Shown here: positions 10,693 to 21,430 of the stretch, piece after piece | How positions within the stretch are numbered: the first letter of the stretch is position 1 | Layout of the letters: every line of letters begins with the position of its first letter | Assembly (NCBI GenBank): GCA_012845835.1 | Contig: JABAKD010000025.1 | Coordinates: 17,049,976-17,113,975, forward strand | Reading direction: 5' to 3' | Length of the DNA: 64,000 nt | Source: Undaria pinnatifida | Taxonomy: Eukaryota; Sar; Phaeophyceae; Laminariales; Alariaceae | Program-made: the position numbers and the translations under genes | Notes under the pieces: model-generated | Database searches by the model: none | Told to the model about the DNA's origin: nothing | What the model saw: the letters and a program-made list of their open reading frames with translations, nothing else

Positions 10693-10878
10693 GTACAGTA
10701 GTGGTCCCTCTGTAGTGCCGGTGTGTGTCAACCGGAAATACCGGCACTATGGCCGCAACCGGCACTACTCCGCATACTGCCACTACTGGTTGTTCTCATA
10801 CGTGCCAAGCGATTCTACAGGTACTATCGCGGGCAACCGGCACTACTCAACCGGCACTATAACGGGACCGCTAATGTT
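10693..10878. mobile_element. MITE family B (cagtagtggtccctc TIR)
   Basis: Left end cagtagtggtccctctgtag, right end ggcactataacgggaccgct, inverted relatives built on GGTCCC and AGTGCCGGT. The interior has repeated ccggcactac/aaccggcact words and gtgccaagcgattctacagg. Further copies are at 24128, 30592, 34018 and 57515. No coding capacity. Confidence 0.7.
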
Positions 10879-11109
10879 AGATGCGCGCGTAAGGTGTGTT
10901 TTATAGCCGGTACCAGCACTTAAAGTGTCCCTCGGTCGTTATGAGTACAAGTGAAATTCAAAACTTGAACCAATCACAAACAAGTCGAAAGACAGCAGAT
11001 GTTATCGAAAATCAAAATTTCAGCCGCCCAAAACGAACAGTCACCGTAATTATTCCATCAGTCAGTAGATTAACTGATGATGGGCAAAAGGAAACGACGA
11101 GTATATCTA

Positions 11110-11610
11110 GTGATTAACATAAGAACAAGGAAGAACGAAACTGCTTGGCAACCAGCAGCAACATCAGCATCATCAGCAGTAGCAGTAGCAGCAGCGAAGG
11201 ATGGAAGGTTTCGCAGACAACCTGGTGCCTCCCTCTTGCATCATATATGCATTCCGCATCGGCTGCCTGTTGCATGTTCTCCACCTCTCCGTGAACGCGG
11301 GCATGGAGAACGCTCTCCTTCTGCCTGTGCCTTGCTTTTGTTGTCCCCGCCCTCTGTCTTAATTTCGCTCTCACCCTCGCTCACATCCTCGATAACGACA
11401 AACGGCCGTACGTAATCTATTTTCGACACTCTCGTCCACTTCGAATTCAGACGGGACTGTGATCTCGGCGGGGACAGGCGAGTGCCTCCTGCTTGAGCGA
11501 CCGGACCACCTGGTCGATCCTTCGCCTGTAGCTTGTGCAGTGGATAGGGTGTCGAATTTTGTCCGTTGGCGCCTTGCCTGTAATCGCCGAGAACACGGCG
11601 GGTTGTCGAG
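11110..11610 (-). pseudogene. Remnant exons of a coiled-coil protein gene (a)
   Basis: The - strand has gene-like composition but the plausible reading hops frames. A stretch after an acceptor (gcgattacag at about 11580) gives SYRRRIDQVVRSLKQEALAC. A second frame gives PAEITVPSEFEVDESVENR and a third VHGEVENMQQAADAECIYDA. Each is charged and helix-like, but they cannot be joined without frameshifts. Probably decayed relatives of the exon at 11920-12270. No function assigned. Confidence 0.3.
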
Positions 11611-11919
11611 CAACAAACAGCAGCAGCAGGCATATAAAAAAAGTATTCCAGCACCTGGAGCTTGCCTATACCCAGTCTAAGTTAAAATATAAATGCCGAA
11701 TACACTCGGTACGTATTATTCGAAATACGACGATATTCATATTGCCACTGAGGTATATACCACCCGTATAAAACGTGTACCAGGTACCTGTCACGGTACG
11801 CCATATTTCACTTAGATTTTGAATGATAAAAAAAATGATCGGCCGAGGTCACTGAGCCAAGAGGACGATGAAAAAAGAAAACGAGTGCTGCAGCTGCTGC
11901 TGCTACTGATGATGCTCAC

Positions 11920-12270
11920 CTGTTTCTCCAGACCAGCCGCTCGTGCCTGATCCGCCCTCCTCCCCTCCACCTCGACTTCCAGTGCCGCTTGAGCTTCGCG
12001 CGCGTCTGCTTGAGCGCGCTTCCTCCTCTCCGGCAATTCGGCTGCCACATCATTCCTCAATACGTCGTAGCTCGAATTTCTCCGATGACTGTTTGTGCTG
12101 TACGACTTCCTCAGCGCATCGTGCAACGGCCGCAACACGGGCTCGCCTCGCGTCGTTGTTCAGTCGTTGCAAACGCTTGACAGTCACCACGCTGCGCGGG
12201 AAATCGCAGCGCGCCTCATCACCCCCATCTCGGCGAGCGACCTTGCCGTCCGACGGACGAGCTCATTGCT
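11920..12270 (-). pseudogene. Remnant coiled-coil exon (b), frameshifted
   Basis: Bounded by an acceptor (aaaactag) and a donor (GAAACAG|GTGAGC). Three frames in succession give coherent helix-like text: NELVRRTARSLAEMGVMRRA, then VKRLQRLNNDARRARVAAVA...QSSEKFELRRIEE, then AAELPERRKRAQADAREAQA...RADQARAAGLEKQ. Each is heptad-like and rich in A, E and R. The transitions need two frameshifts, one beside a TGA after RIEE. Best read as a decayed exon of a coiled-coil protein; sequencing error is the alternative. Confidence 0.4.
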
Positions 12271-12279
12271 AGTTTTTCT

Positions 12280-13030
12280 GAGAGTCTACGTTTTTTTGTT
12301 TTTTTCGATCTCGGCTTTTTTACAACCTCGGTTATTGTTGGTCATTTTATCTCGTTACCCTCTACTGGATCTTTTTTTACTTCGGCTGTACCGGTCGGAT
12401 AGGGCGCGGTTTGTTTTGTGACGTAGCTAACCAACACAGCTTGTATCTGTGCTGTTTATTTGTTCTATTGCCATCCACGTCATAGACCTTACCTACAAAT
12501 TAACAGAAACATTATCACTTATTACTGTTGCAGTTGAAATATGGTCGACAGAGGCCCCGGAAACAGTAATCTAGGTAGGAAACACAACTTGAAACCGTTT
12601 CTCCAAGTTTAAAGACCGGATTCGTACCGTATCGTGAGCAGTTTGGGATCTGGTCAAGATTTGCAGTGTACTCTAAACTCAAGATGTTTCGAGCCTAAAC
12701 GGATGGTCGGTCGCCTTGCTCGAGATTTGGTCTCTTGGTTGACTTTTTTTTTTTTTTTTTTTTTTTCTTGTGCATGTTTTGAGTGTCATCGTGCCACTTT
12801 TTTGTGGTCGTTAAGCACCTTACGCGCGACTCTAAATGTATGTCGTTTCCCTTCTGATGTACAGGTGCATAAGGCATAGTTCATTCCAACGTAGAGCTAT
12901 AGCGATACTCGTGTCCTTTGTTCGACGGTGCTTAAGGGAATGCCATCACTCTCAGCCAAAAGTATTTGAGGTTTCCCTATGTTGATAGATCCGTTCCGTA
13001 AGTGTAGCAGTTGGATTAGCGTGTACAGTC
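12280..13030 (+). other. Spacer, no gene recognised
   Basis: Contains a 22-base T run near 12745-12766. From 12980 there are words shared with introns after LRR exon copies (agatccgttcc, cagttggattagc). No coding support. Confidence 0.4.
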
Positions 13031-13215
13031 GGTACCCCGGTTCAAGAGCACCCCAACGACAAGCCGAAGCAAGCGCTCTTAAGTACACATTGCTCTTAAC
13101 TGTAGTGGGGACTACAGGTATGCGGTTTTTCAGTATAGGCTTAACCACTCTTACATTGAGTACCCCGATTTAAGAGCACGCCGTGACTAAGCAGAAACAA
13201 GCGCTCATAACTACA
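13031..13215. mobile_element. MITE family E, copy with adjoining second copy
   Basis: 13031-13164 runs from ggtaccccggttcaagagca to ccactcttacattgagtacc. A second start (taccccgatttaagagcacg) follows directly and continues with aacaagcgctcataactaca. Two elements overlap at a shared end, or the element is tandemly duplicated. Confidence 0.5.
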
Positions 13216-13272
13216 CAATGCTATGATATGTAGTCGGCAACATACAACTTAGGGTTCGTGTCGTCTCTTCAA

Positions 13273-13311
13273 CGCGACTCCGCAGTCGACTTTGCGCTGG
13301 AGCTTCCACAG
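13273..13311 (+). pseudogene. 3' fragment of LRR exon 4
   Basis: The string cagtcgactttgcgctggag followed by cttccacag|gtacttgatt matches the exon 4 end and donor (gcgctggagcgtccacag|gtgattgatt). Only the last ~35 bases survive. Confidence 0.45.
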
Positions 13312-13329
13312 GTACTTGATTTTCCCCGA

Positions 13330-14280
13330 CAACTGGAAAGTCGTTTTGAGTGACAAGTTGCTTGGAACTAGTGTTAGGAGGGGTTCAGAGACTCTAAAGA
13401 GGTTAACTTAGGTGACTCATAAGCGTTAGGTGCTACTTCTGTCGTAGCTTTCGTCGATCGCCATGCTGCACGCGTGTCGAACAGCTCCTTGCTTTGCACG
13501 TCGGACACATCTCCTGACTTGTGCTACGATGATAAGTAGCACTTCTTTGCTGAAACGTTTGCTGCAAGATGGGGGCGGCTCCTTGACCCAAAATCGTCTA
13601 CTTTTTCGGAAGTTCATCCTTGTTTTGCATTTTTCACGTTTTTTATACCCTAAGGCCATGAGTCTGTTCATAGAGTTACACTTTCAGTTTGCTCAAAATC
13701 AGTTTTTTGGGTGACGTATAGAGCTCTTCAAGAGAGGACCCTTGGAGGGGGAAAAATGGCACATCCCTAACGTACTTTTGTAGCGTGTGTCCCCTCTACC
13801 CTAGCAACTGTGTGGTCGATAATGTGATCGTCATTTTTTTTTCCCAACTTTTTTTTCCCCTCGATACGTTTTGTGTAGTATAATGAGCACCCAGATGTTG
13901 GAAGTCTCTAGTAGGAGGACTAGGAACGGTGCTCCGCCTCGAAAGAGATGCGTGGTCAATGGTCAAATGACTAAGGAAGGCAACGAATGAGTACGATTCC
14001 TCCCCCCCTCCGCTCGCCGTTGATGCAAGGGTTTTCTCCCTCCTCCCCGAAAACCCGACGTGCTCCGTCCTGGCTTTGTAGGGACACGAGAGTCTATGAT
14101 CTAGAGATTCTAGAGACTGCGGCCATGTATGATGCTGAGTACCCCCCCCCTTCGTCTCGAGAGGGATGCATGATCAAGGGTCAAATGACTACGGCAACGC
14201 CCCCCTCCCCTCCTACGCCACTACGGCCATGCACAAACTGAGTACACCCCTCCCCCCCTTCCTACGCCCACACATTTCAC
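13330..14280 (+). other. Spacer with C-rich tracts, no gene
   Basis: C-rich runs at 14000-14060, 14140-14230 and 14250-14265. Two short near-repeats of gtcaatggtcaaatgactaa / atcaagggtcaaatgactac lie at 13952 and 14173. No coding support. Confidence 0.4.
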
Positions 14281-15000
14281 CCCGCAAACTCGCTTGGTAA
14301 ACAGAGGGATGGGCTCTGTTTGACTTCCCGCTAGGCTGACCCATTGCCAAACTGTGTATACTGATATTAAGGCAGGACCAACACGCAGCTCTCTCAATTC
14401 TCCCATTCGCTACTTTTGAGGTCATCCAGTGGTAGGAAACTTCGACCCCCAATCCCCCCTTCCCTTGCGCCGCTTTTGCCCCCGTAAACCCGCTTGGTTG
14501 AATACAATACCATAAAGGAGGGGCGGGATCTGTTTGACTTGCTTGCTGCTGGCGCAAGGATCAGAAAAGTCTCACGTTTTCATTCCTGCAAAACACAACC
14601 CCCCCCCTGATTCATGTCCCAAAAATCGTGCATGCGGCTATCCAGCAATAGGTATAACTTCAACCCCCCCCTCTCCCCCCCCTCACCCCCCGCCCGCCGG
14701 TATATTCCGCGGGAAACCCTAAGCCCGCTTGGTAAAAGGAGAGGGGTGGGCCTTGTTTGACTTCCTGCTAGCGCAAGAATAAAAAAAGCTGAACTCTTTT
14801 ACCTCTGCAAACGTGTTTTACTTCAATTTCAAGTAGTTTTGTCTTAAAACACGTGGTTGCAGTTCTGAAAGGGTTCAATAAGTTCGACCCCCTCTCCCCG
14901 CCCCCCGTTACGACGCTAATTTCCCCGCAAACCCGCTTGGTAACAGGAGGGGCGGCCTCTGTTCGACTTCCTGCTGGCGCAAGGATCGACAACGCTGGCT
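14281..15000 (-). repeat. Tandem repeat, four ~205-235 bp units
   Basis: The core cgcaaacYcgcttggtaaMagg, gYctctgttYgacttcctgctRgcgcaagRat recurs at about 14285, 14490, 14725 and 14930. Units are separated by C-rich runs. On the - strand the units read AGSQTEPIPLFTKRVCG and AGSRTEAAPPVTKRVCGE, so the repeat produces similar peptides. No splice sites support a gene. Confidence 0.7.
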
Positions 15001-15399
15001 AAGGTCGACGTCCAGCAACCGAGAATGGACCTCGATGCGCCTCGGTGGCTATTGGAAGATTTCGCGTTCTACAAAACCGTGCGAGACAGTGTTAGGCCGC
15101 GCATTTTGGTTGGTCGCGCGGAGACGGCGGATGACCACATTGCACCTTTCATGAGGGGGGGCTAGAACAGATAAGAGGATATCGATTATCAAGATTTTGA
15201 TTAATCCGTTATATGGAACAGGACATGAACAGTATATTTTGTCTCTTGCTGTACCTAAGGATATTTTACATGGACCCGTCCCCATAACCATCTGCTCGTC
15301 GACGGCTTTCGAGGTATGCAGTCAACCTACCCTTGAGACGGTCCTAAATCCCACCAGGACGTCCTATGGTATAACGCGTAACACGGTAACACGACCGTG

Positions 15400-15700
15400 C
15401 CTACTGTAGGGGGTCATTTGTGGGGCCTCTTTTGCTGTTTCTTGGGGCCACTCGCGCGAGTGACCCCCCAATTCCTTTGCGGTGTTGAGCTTTTTTCGTG
15501 CTGTTTTCTGTTTGGCTTATGACGCCGCCACGGAATGGTTATAGCTACGCCGCGCCAAATAAATCTCGTAAAGTCGTTTTTTTCGTTAAAGTACAGAGTT
15601 ACTCGGGCGAGTGACTCAATGCGAGTGACTCAATGCGAGTGACTCAATCAAACCCAGCAATGATATAGGGCGTGCCCCCCATACCGTAGCCATGGTCACA
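15400..15700 (+). repeat. Direct repeat D1 (partner at 17985-18240)
   Basis: Shares with 17985-18240, in order: ggggtcatttgtggggcctc / ggtcacatttggggcc, cactcgcgcgag, attcctttgcggtgttgaRc, tttcgtgct, gaatggt(t)a, agctacgccgcgccaaa and a repeated gcgagtgactc/gcgagtggctc. The two copies flank the 15.7-18.0 kb segment in the same orientation. Confidence 0.65.
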
Positions 15701-15899
15701 CACCCCCCGGGGATAATTTTATTTCTGACTAGGGAGGCGCACACCGCGAAAAGGGTAGCTCCGGAAATACACCTGGTATTGCGATATCTTGCCGTAAACG
15801 CGTCGCTAGGCGTCTGGACTGTCCCCGTCGCCTCGACAGTAAACTTGGAATTTCGTGGAATGGGGTGTGCTGTCTTGCGTGCTTTTCTGTGGTCACGTT

Positions 15900-16875
15900 T
15901 CGCGCGTTGGTGAGTCTGCGTGGCCTACCCAGAGAGAAGGTAGGGGATGGTTTGATGTCGCGATGCATGGTGGAGAAATGTGGTGTAAACGTTACCATTA
16001 GCTGAGTGCCCTCGGGCAGCGGGTGCCAGAGGGTCCTAAAGCCACAGGGTCCTAAATCCCTACTGGCATGGTTCTAATTGTGTTCTTCGCGTTGAGAAAG
16101 TCTGCGTAGCCTACCCAAAGAGGGGGTGGGGAGTGGTATTATATGACGATAGAGGGTCCTCAATTTTACCAGGCACGTGCTAATTTTTTTCTGTGCGTTG
16201 AAACAGACTGAGTAGCCTACCTAGGGGGGCGGTGGGGGCTTTGGCTATAACGTTAAAGAAAACGAGGGCGAGGAATGGTGTGATGTCGCGACAGGGTCCT
16301 AATTGTGTTCTGTGAGTTGAGACCCACAGGGTGGAGGGTAGTTTGATGTCGCGAAAGGTCGTAAATCATAAGTCCGTGTTGTGGTCTCAAGAAGGACGAC
16401 GTAGCCTACCCAGAGAGTGGGTGGGCGCTGATTTCATGCCACGACAGGTCCTAAGTCCGTCGTCCTAATTGCGTTCTACGCTTTGAGAGAGACTGCCTAG
16501 CCTACCCGGAGAGGGGGGGGGGGGTGATTCGATGTCGCGATGCTTGGCGGAAAATATTGTGTTGAATGCTATCGTTAGCCGATTACCCTCTGGGGGCAGG
16601 TATCGGAGGGCCCTGAGCTCTGAGTCCTGGTTGTGTTCTGCGTGTTCTCCGAGACTGCGTAGCTTACCCAGAGAGGGGGTGAGGGGCAATTCGAGGTAGC
16701 GACAGAGGGTCATAAATCCTAACTGATAGCTTATGATTGTGTTCTATGCGTTGAGAGAGTCTACGCGGCCTACCCAGCGAGAGGGTAGGGGATGGTTTGA
16801 TGTCGCGATGCTAGGCGGAGAAGGTGGCTTTAAATGCTACCGTTAGCCGAGTCCCCTCGGCTGGCGGGTACCAGA
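15900..16875 (+). repeat. Degenerate tandem array, left block
   Basis: About seven units spaced 93-190 bp. Each has a core close to gactgcgtagcctacccaga followed by gagggggtggggg and tttgatgtcgcgac, then gggtcctaaatcctacc and tgttctgcgcgttgagagag. Core positions are about 15912, 16098, 16207, 16395, 16488, 16653 and 16760. Some units carry an insert gctaccgttagccgagt...ccctcgg. Non-coding. Confidence 0.75.
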
Positions 16876-16919
16876 GGGTTCCCGATCCTCAGAGCTACCG
16901 GTACCGTTTATGTTTAATC

Positions 16920-17040
16920 ATCTTTTTTTTTTTTTTCATCCTCCGGCGGATGGGGAAAAATAAAGCTTTAGCTCACCACACTTCCACGTATTTTCATACG
17001 CGTCGTGTGTCGATTTAACTCAGTTGCTTTCGCAGCCCAA
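16920..17040 (+). repeat. Dispersed repeat R (cctccggcggatggg)
   Basis: Poly-T followed by catcctccggcggatgggga, aataaagctttagctcacca, cacttccacgtattttcata and cgatttaactcagttgcttt. A near-identical - strand copy is at 31598-31702, a diverged + copy at 23407-23500 and a short piece at 53759-53793. The poly-T/poly-A edge suggests a retroposed element. Confidence 0.65.
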
Positions 17041-17329
17041 CGCTAGCTGGCGCACCCTTCGGGTCCTATTGCAGGTATAGCGTAAGCTGTCCCTATCAGT
17101 GGCCTCTGTTACAACCCCGGCAGCGCAAGCTGCCGTGGTATACGGATGCGTGTGTATGTCGACCCGGCCTGTCCCCTGAGGGTCAGTTTCGGTGGAGATA
17201 GCCACCCGGAATGTCATCTTTCCGGGTAGTGTGGGACTTGCGCAAGCTCACCCACTAACAAAACCCCTGGCCATGGGAGATGGCCTTCCGCCGGACTTGG
17301 TCCAGTTACGGTCCACCCTACCCATTCGG

Positions 17330-17662
17330 GCGTTGGTCTAATTATCACTTTTACTTTCCAGCTGTACTCGTAAGAGGTTTTACCGTCAGCGACGTGCTGG
17401 ACCAGCCGTGGTCACAGGTGTCTTCTCTCCCCCCCCCCGGTACGTGCCTTCATTTTTATCGCGCATAGGCTTCAGTCTTCCCACTTTTCATTTGTTTATG
17501 CTTGTCGATTTGCGTCGAATTTCGCCAACTCGCGCTCTCGCACTTTCGGCCCGTCAATTATTAATATTTATAATAGTAAGAAATGGTTCTTTGCGGGGTT
17601 CGAACCTACGACATCGACCTCAATTGTTACGCGGCTTACTGTTGAACCACCGGAGACGCCGG
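17330..17662 (-). mobile_element. tRNA-derived SINE, tail type 1
   Basis: On the - strand the head begins at about 17662 with ctccggtggttcaacagtaa (box A region) and has a box B (gtaggttcgaaccccgc) near 17600. The body has agtgcgagagcgcgag and the tail has tgtgaccacggctgg, ttacgagtacagctggaaag and taaaagtga. Acceptor-stem halves do not pair, so it is a SINE head and not a tRNA gene. Confidence 0.7.
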
Positions 17663-17984
17663 TACAACATGGGAGATGACACACCACCTCTCGTGAATTT
17701 CCTGTCCGATTTTTTGCAGAGATATACAAGGAGGGGGCGGATACCAGAGGAGGATCCCAAATCCTCAGAGCTACCTTATAACATGCAAGATCGATCACAC
17801 ATCCCCTCTGATTTTTCCTCGAGCCGAATTTTTCCAAAAGTATACGGGGGAGAGCGCTCACAACCAAATTCGTGGCTTCCGAAAAGTATCGACGAGATCA
17901 TTTCATAGGCGCATGTGGGCAGATACGGACGAGGTCCTACTGCAGACGACGCGCCGCTTGGCGTTTCCACCGACGACGCAGGCT

Positions 17985-18240
17985 ACGGTAGGGGAAGGGG
18001 GGTCACATTTGGGGCCTTTTTTTTTCAGTGACTCGGTCACTCGCGCGAGAACCCCCCCCCACCCCCCCCCTATTCCTTTGCGGTGTTGAAGCTTTCGTGC
18101 TACTTTAAATTTGCGATGTCAATCCGCAATAGAATGGTAAGCTACGCCGCGCCAAAAAATGAAGTTTTTTCCGCCCGAGAGGAACGGGGCCACTCGTGCG
18201 AGTGGCTCCAAACCCGGTGGTGAACGGGGGGGTAGCCCAT
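17985..18240 (+). repeat. Direct repeat D2 (partner of 15400-15700)
   Basis: See D1. This copy has expanded poly-T (18019-18027) and poly-C (18051-18070) runs. Confidence 0.65.
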
Positions 18241-18339
18241 GATACCCTACCGCAGCCTTGGTTCACTCTTCCTGTTGTCTAAAAAGTCAGCTTGGAATTT
18301 TCATCGAAGAAAAGAGTGAGTTATTTTGCGTGTTAAACA

Positions 18340-19420
18340 GTACCGGTACTATCTAAATCGTTTGCGTTCGTCGAGGGCGACTGCGTATCCTGGGGTGGGG
18401 GGTGGTTTTGATGCCACGACACAAGAGGGGTCTAAATCCTGCCGGGCAAGTCCTACTTGTGTTTTGTGCTCTGAGAGAGACTGCGCAGCTTACCCAGAGA
18501 GTGCGTGGGGGCTATATGCGATGACGGTGACGTCATGACATGAGGGACCTAAATCCTACCTGGCAAGTCCTAGTTTTCTTTAGCATTGAGAGAGGCTGCG
18601 CAGCTTACCCAGAGAGTGCGTGGGGGCTAGACTGTATGGGCAACGACGGCAAAAAAAGGGATGGGGTGGGGGGTGGATTGATGTCGCGACAGAGGTTCCT
18701 AAATCCGAAGTTCTAGTTGTGTTGTGCGTTGGAAACGACTGCGTAGCCTACCCAGAGAGGGGGGGGCGTTTGAGGTCGAGACGCTTGGAAGAGAACGTGG
18801 TTTTGGATATTTCCGTCGGTGGAGCACCCTCGGGGTGCGGATACCAGAGGGTAATATATCCTGCTGGTACGTTCTAAAAGTGTTCTGTGCTTTTAAGAGT
18901 CTGCGTAGCCTACCAAGAGAGGGGGTGGGAGGGTGGTTTGAAGTCGCGACAGATGGTCTTAAATCCTACCAGGTAACTCCTAATGGTGTCCTGTGCTTTG
19001 AAAGTCTGCATAGCCTACCCAGGCCCAGGGAGTGAGTGGAGGGTATGGGCTATGACGTTAAAAAAGGGAGAATGTGGGGTGAGGCCGTATCTTAACAGGG
19101 TGGTGCGGTATCGCAAGAGAGTCTTAATCCTACCGGATCTTATTTGTGTCCCGCGAGTTGAGACTCAGAGAGGGTGGGAGGTGGTTTGATGTCGCAACAG
19201 ACGACCATAAATCCGGGTCCTATTTGTGTTGTTCGCGTTGAGGGCGACTGCACAACCTACCCAAATAGGGAGTGGGGGGTGGCTTAATGTCGCGGCAGAT
19301 TGTCCTAAATCCTAACCTGGTGAGTCCTAAGTTTGTTCTGCGCGTTGAGAGTCTGCGGTGCCTACCCAGAGAGGGGGTGGAGGGCGGTTTGATGTCGCGA
19401 CGCTTGGCGGAGCAGGTACA
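18340..19420 (+). repeat. Degenerate tandem array, right block
   Basis: About eight further units of the array at 15900-16875, with cores near 18380, 18478, 18592, 18737, 18899, 19005, 19247 and 19348 and a partial one at 19160. Same words: cctacccagagag, gtggtttgatgtcgcgac, cctaaatcctacc. The ORFs here are shadows of the repeat. Confidence 0.75.
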
Positions 19421-19429
19421 TTCCAACTA

Positions 19430-19600
19430 GTGTCGGTATGTTCCAGCCCACTATTGTACCGGCACTGTTCTCTATTGGCAATAAGGGTGCCGTAGAGAGT
19501 TACTACCGCTGTATATAAGTGAGTTTCAGTCGTGCCAAGCGATTTCACTGGCATCCTATACAGACCGGTCTGGCACTAGATGCAACCGGCAGCATTGGGA
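19430..19600. mobile_element. MITE B-related element
   Basis: Contains accggcactg, gtgccaagcgatttcactgg and aaccggcag words of MITE B but lacks clean ggtccctc ends. A diverged or rearranged copy. Confidence 0.35.
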
Positions 19601-19921
19601 GCCCCCCACGCGCACGTACCGTTTACCCTTTTGCCGCTCACGGCAAATTTGTCCAACTTAGTGGACCCTTCACTAAGCATTCTCTTGATCAATAGCGTTC
19701 GCGATGGTAACTGGGTACCCTCGGGTGGCATGTACCAGACCTAAATCCGACCTGGTAAGTCATAGCTATGCTTTGGGCTTTGACACGTGGGCTCCGACAG
19801 GGGTTGCATTTATTTGGTAGACAGCTCATCACCAGACTAGCACACCACCCAATAATATCTTTGGGATATAATTATTTATGTTGCCTTCCGACTGTTCAGA
19901 CCAGTGACACGTGGAGGGTCC

Positions 19922-20297
19922 TGTTATAAGGCTTAGTTTGGGTAAGCTGTCGGTTAACCGTTTGCAAGTGGCCAAACGGACTAATACCCCACTAATTCCT
20001 TAACCAAAAATGGCGTCGTCTGCAGGACCATGGATTTTTTGGGTCGTGGGTTCGATCTCCACCATCCACAATAATAAACTTTTCAGATTTTCCGCATGTC
20101 GAACTTGAAAAATACTCTCCCTGGTACCCCAGGGAATGAAACGGCTTGGATAAATGACAGGTCCGCCCGTATATCCGGCCGACCTGCTATCCCGCCGTTT
20201 CAGGGGGGGAAAGTATTATAAGGATTAGTTTGGGTAAGCTATTGGTTAACCTTATGCACGTGGTTAAGCGGACTAATACCCCACTAATTCCTTAACA
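19922..20297 (+). mobile_element. TRIM-like mini LTR element
   Basis: Two ~83 bp direct repeats (19922-20004 and 20214-20297) begin T(g/a)ttataagg, contain tagtttgggtaagct and taataccccactaattcctt, and end taac(c)a. Directly before the second lies a purine run (caggggggaaag, 20201-20213), a candidate polypurine tract. Six bases after the first is TGGcgtcgtctgcagg (20011), a candidate tRNA primer site. Internal length is ~210 bp with no coding capacity. The interior also has a tRNA T-arm-like hairpin (gtggg ttcgatc tccac). No target duplication was verified. Confidence 0.45.
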
Positions 20298-20299
20298 AT

Positions 20300-21430
20300 C
20301 CCATATGCATGAGCAGGGGGTAACCTGTGATAAGCTCCGCCGATCGTCGTAGTCAAAAGTGTCGAAATATATCTTGCTCAGTAAATCAGTCACAATTTCG
20401 GGTATTGACCCATGGAAACGTGTCGTTTCTTACAACGTTCTTTTAAAAAATTGGCCCAGCTCCTCCGATCGAAAGGAGGAGCGCTCCCGGTGAGGGAATG
20501 CCTTCCGTTGCGTGTAGAGCACCAGCAATAAGGAATCACGCATGCCCGGTGTGTTGTTCAATACCACTCAGACGAAAGGTTAATCGACAAGTCAGAGTCC
20601 GCTTTTATCACATGCATATGACATCCATCGTGCATTCCAGGTACGTATCACCCGCAACGCCCTTGGTGCGTCGCTAATTCCTTTGGACCTTTGGAACTAC
20701 AGAGAGAGAAAATGTCGAAAAAGGTGATGTTTGAAGCGTTCACCGCACGAAGCAGCCCGGGCTGCCGGGGTAAGGGATGCATGTGTTCGAATTGCGGTGC
20801 AAGAAGGTGGACGGAGGTGAACGGCACGCGCGCCGCATGAAGACAGTTGTACTGTTGCACGCTCTTCTCAGACGCTTTTGAGAGCACATTGCAACAACAG
20901 TTTTTTCTTTGTCGTATACATGGGTGTCAAAAGGGTCTTATCAACTGCGTCGCCTGTTTTGATTTATTGAATAACAAGGAACCGGGCCTATCTGACTCCC
21001 TGGGACTGGAAAGAAAATAAAATGGTGGTCGCCAGGGGACATCCCTTGTTCATCTTCGTTCGGGTTTTCAGGAATAGGGTTATGGAATAACAGGTTGCTG
21101 GTGCTGCCGTAGAACATCGCACGCAGCAATCAGACTTGTCAACAGCTCTGCTCTTACCGTGGTCAACAACACTATCGACCGGACTCTGTCCCAAAGTGAT
21201 CTAGCTCAAGTATGTCTCATGAGTGTGACAAGTGGATGAGCATCTCTCGCCTGGGTGCTTCGACAAGAATGCTCGCCCTCAGCTGAGTTTTTTTTGTCCA
21301 TATCCCTTTAACCATAAACCGTATCAAAGATGGATTGGAAAGTAACCCGAAACGAACTCAAGATAGCCAGAGGTGGGCTACTCTCGGGAGTAAGGTCCGA
21401 GGTCCGAGGGCTTGCGTCGCTGTAACATGG
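20300..21430 (+). other. Spacer, no gene recognised
   Basis: No repeats or supported exons. The ORF on the - strand at 20648-20887 has no recognisable domain. Confidence 0.35.

Noticed and set aside
17590-17662. tRNA gene on the - strand
   Set aside because: Box A and box B are present but the acceptor-stem halves do not pair, and the sequence continues into the SINE body.
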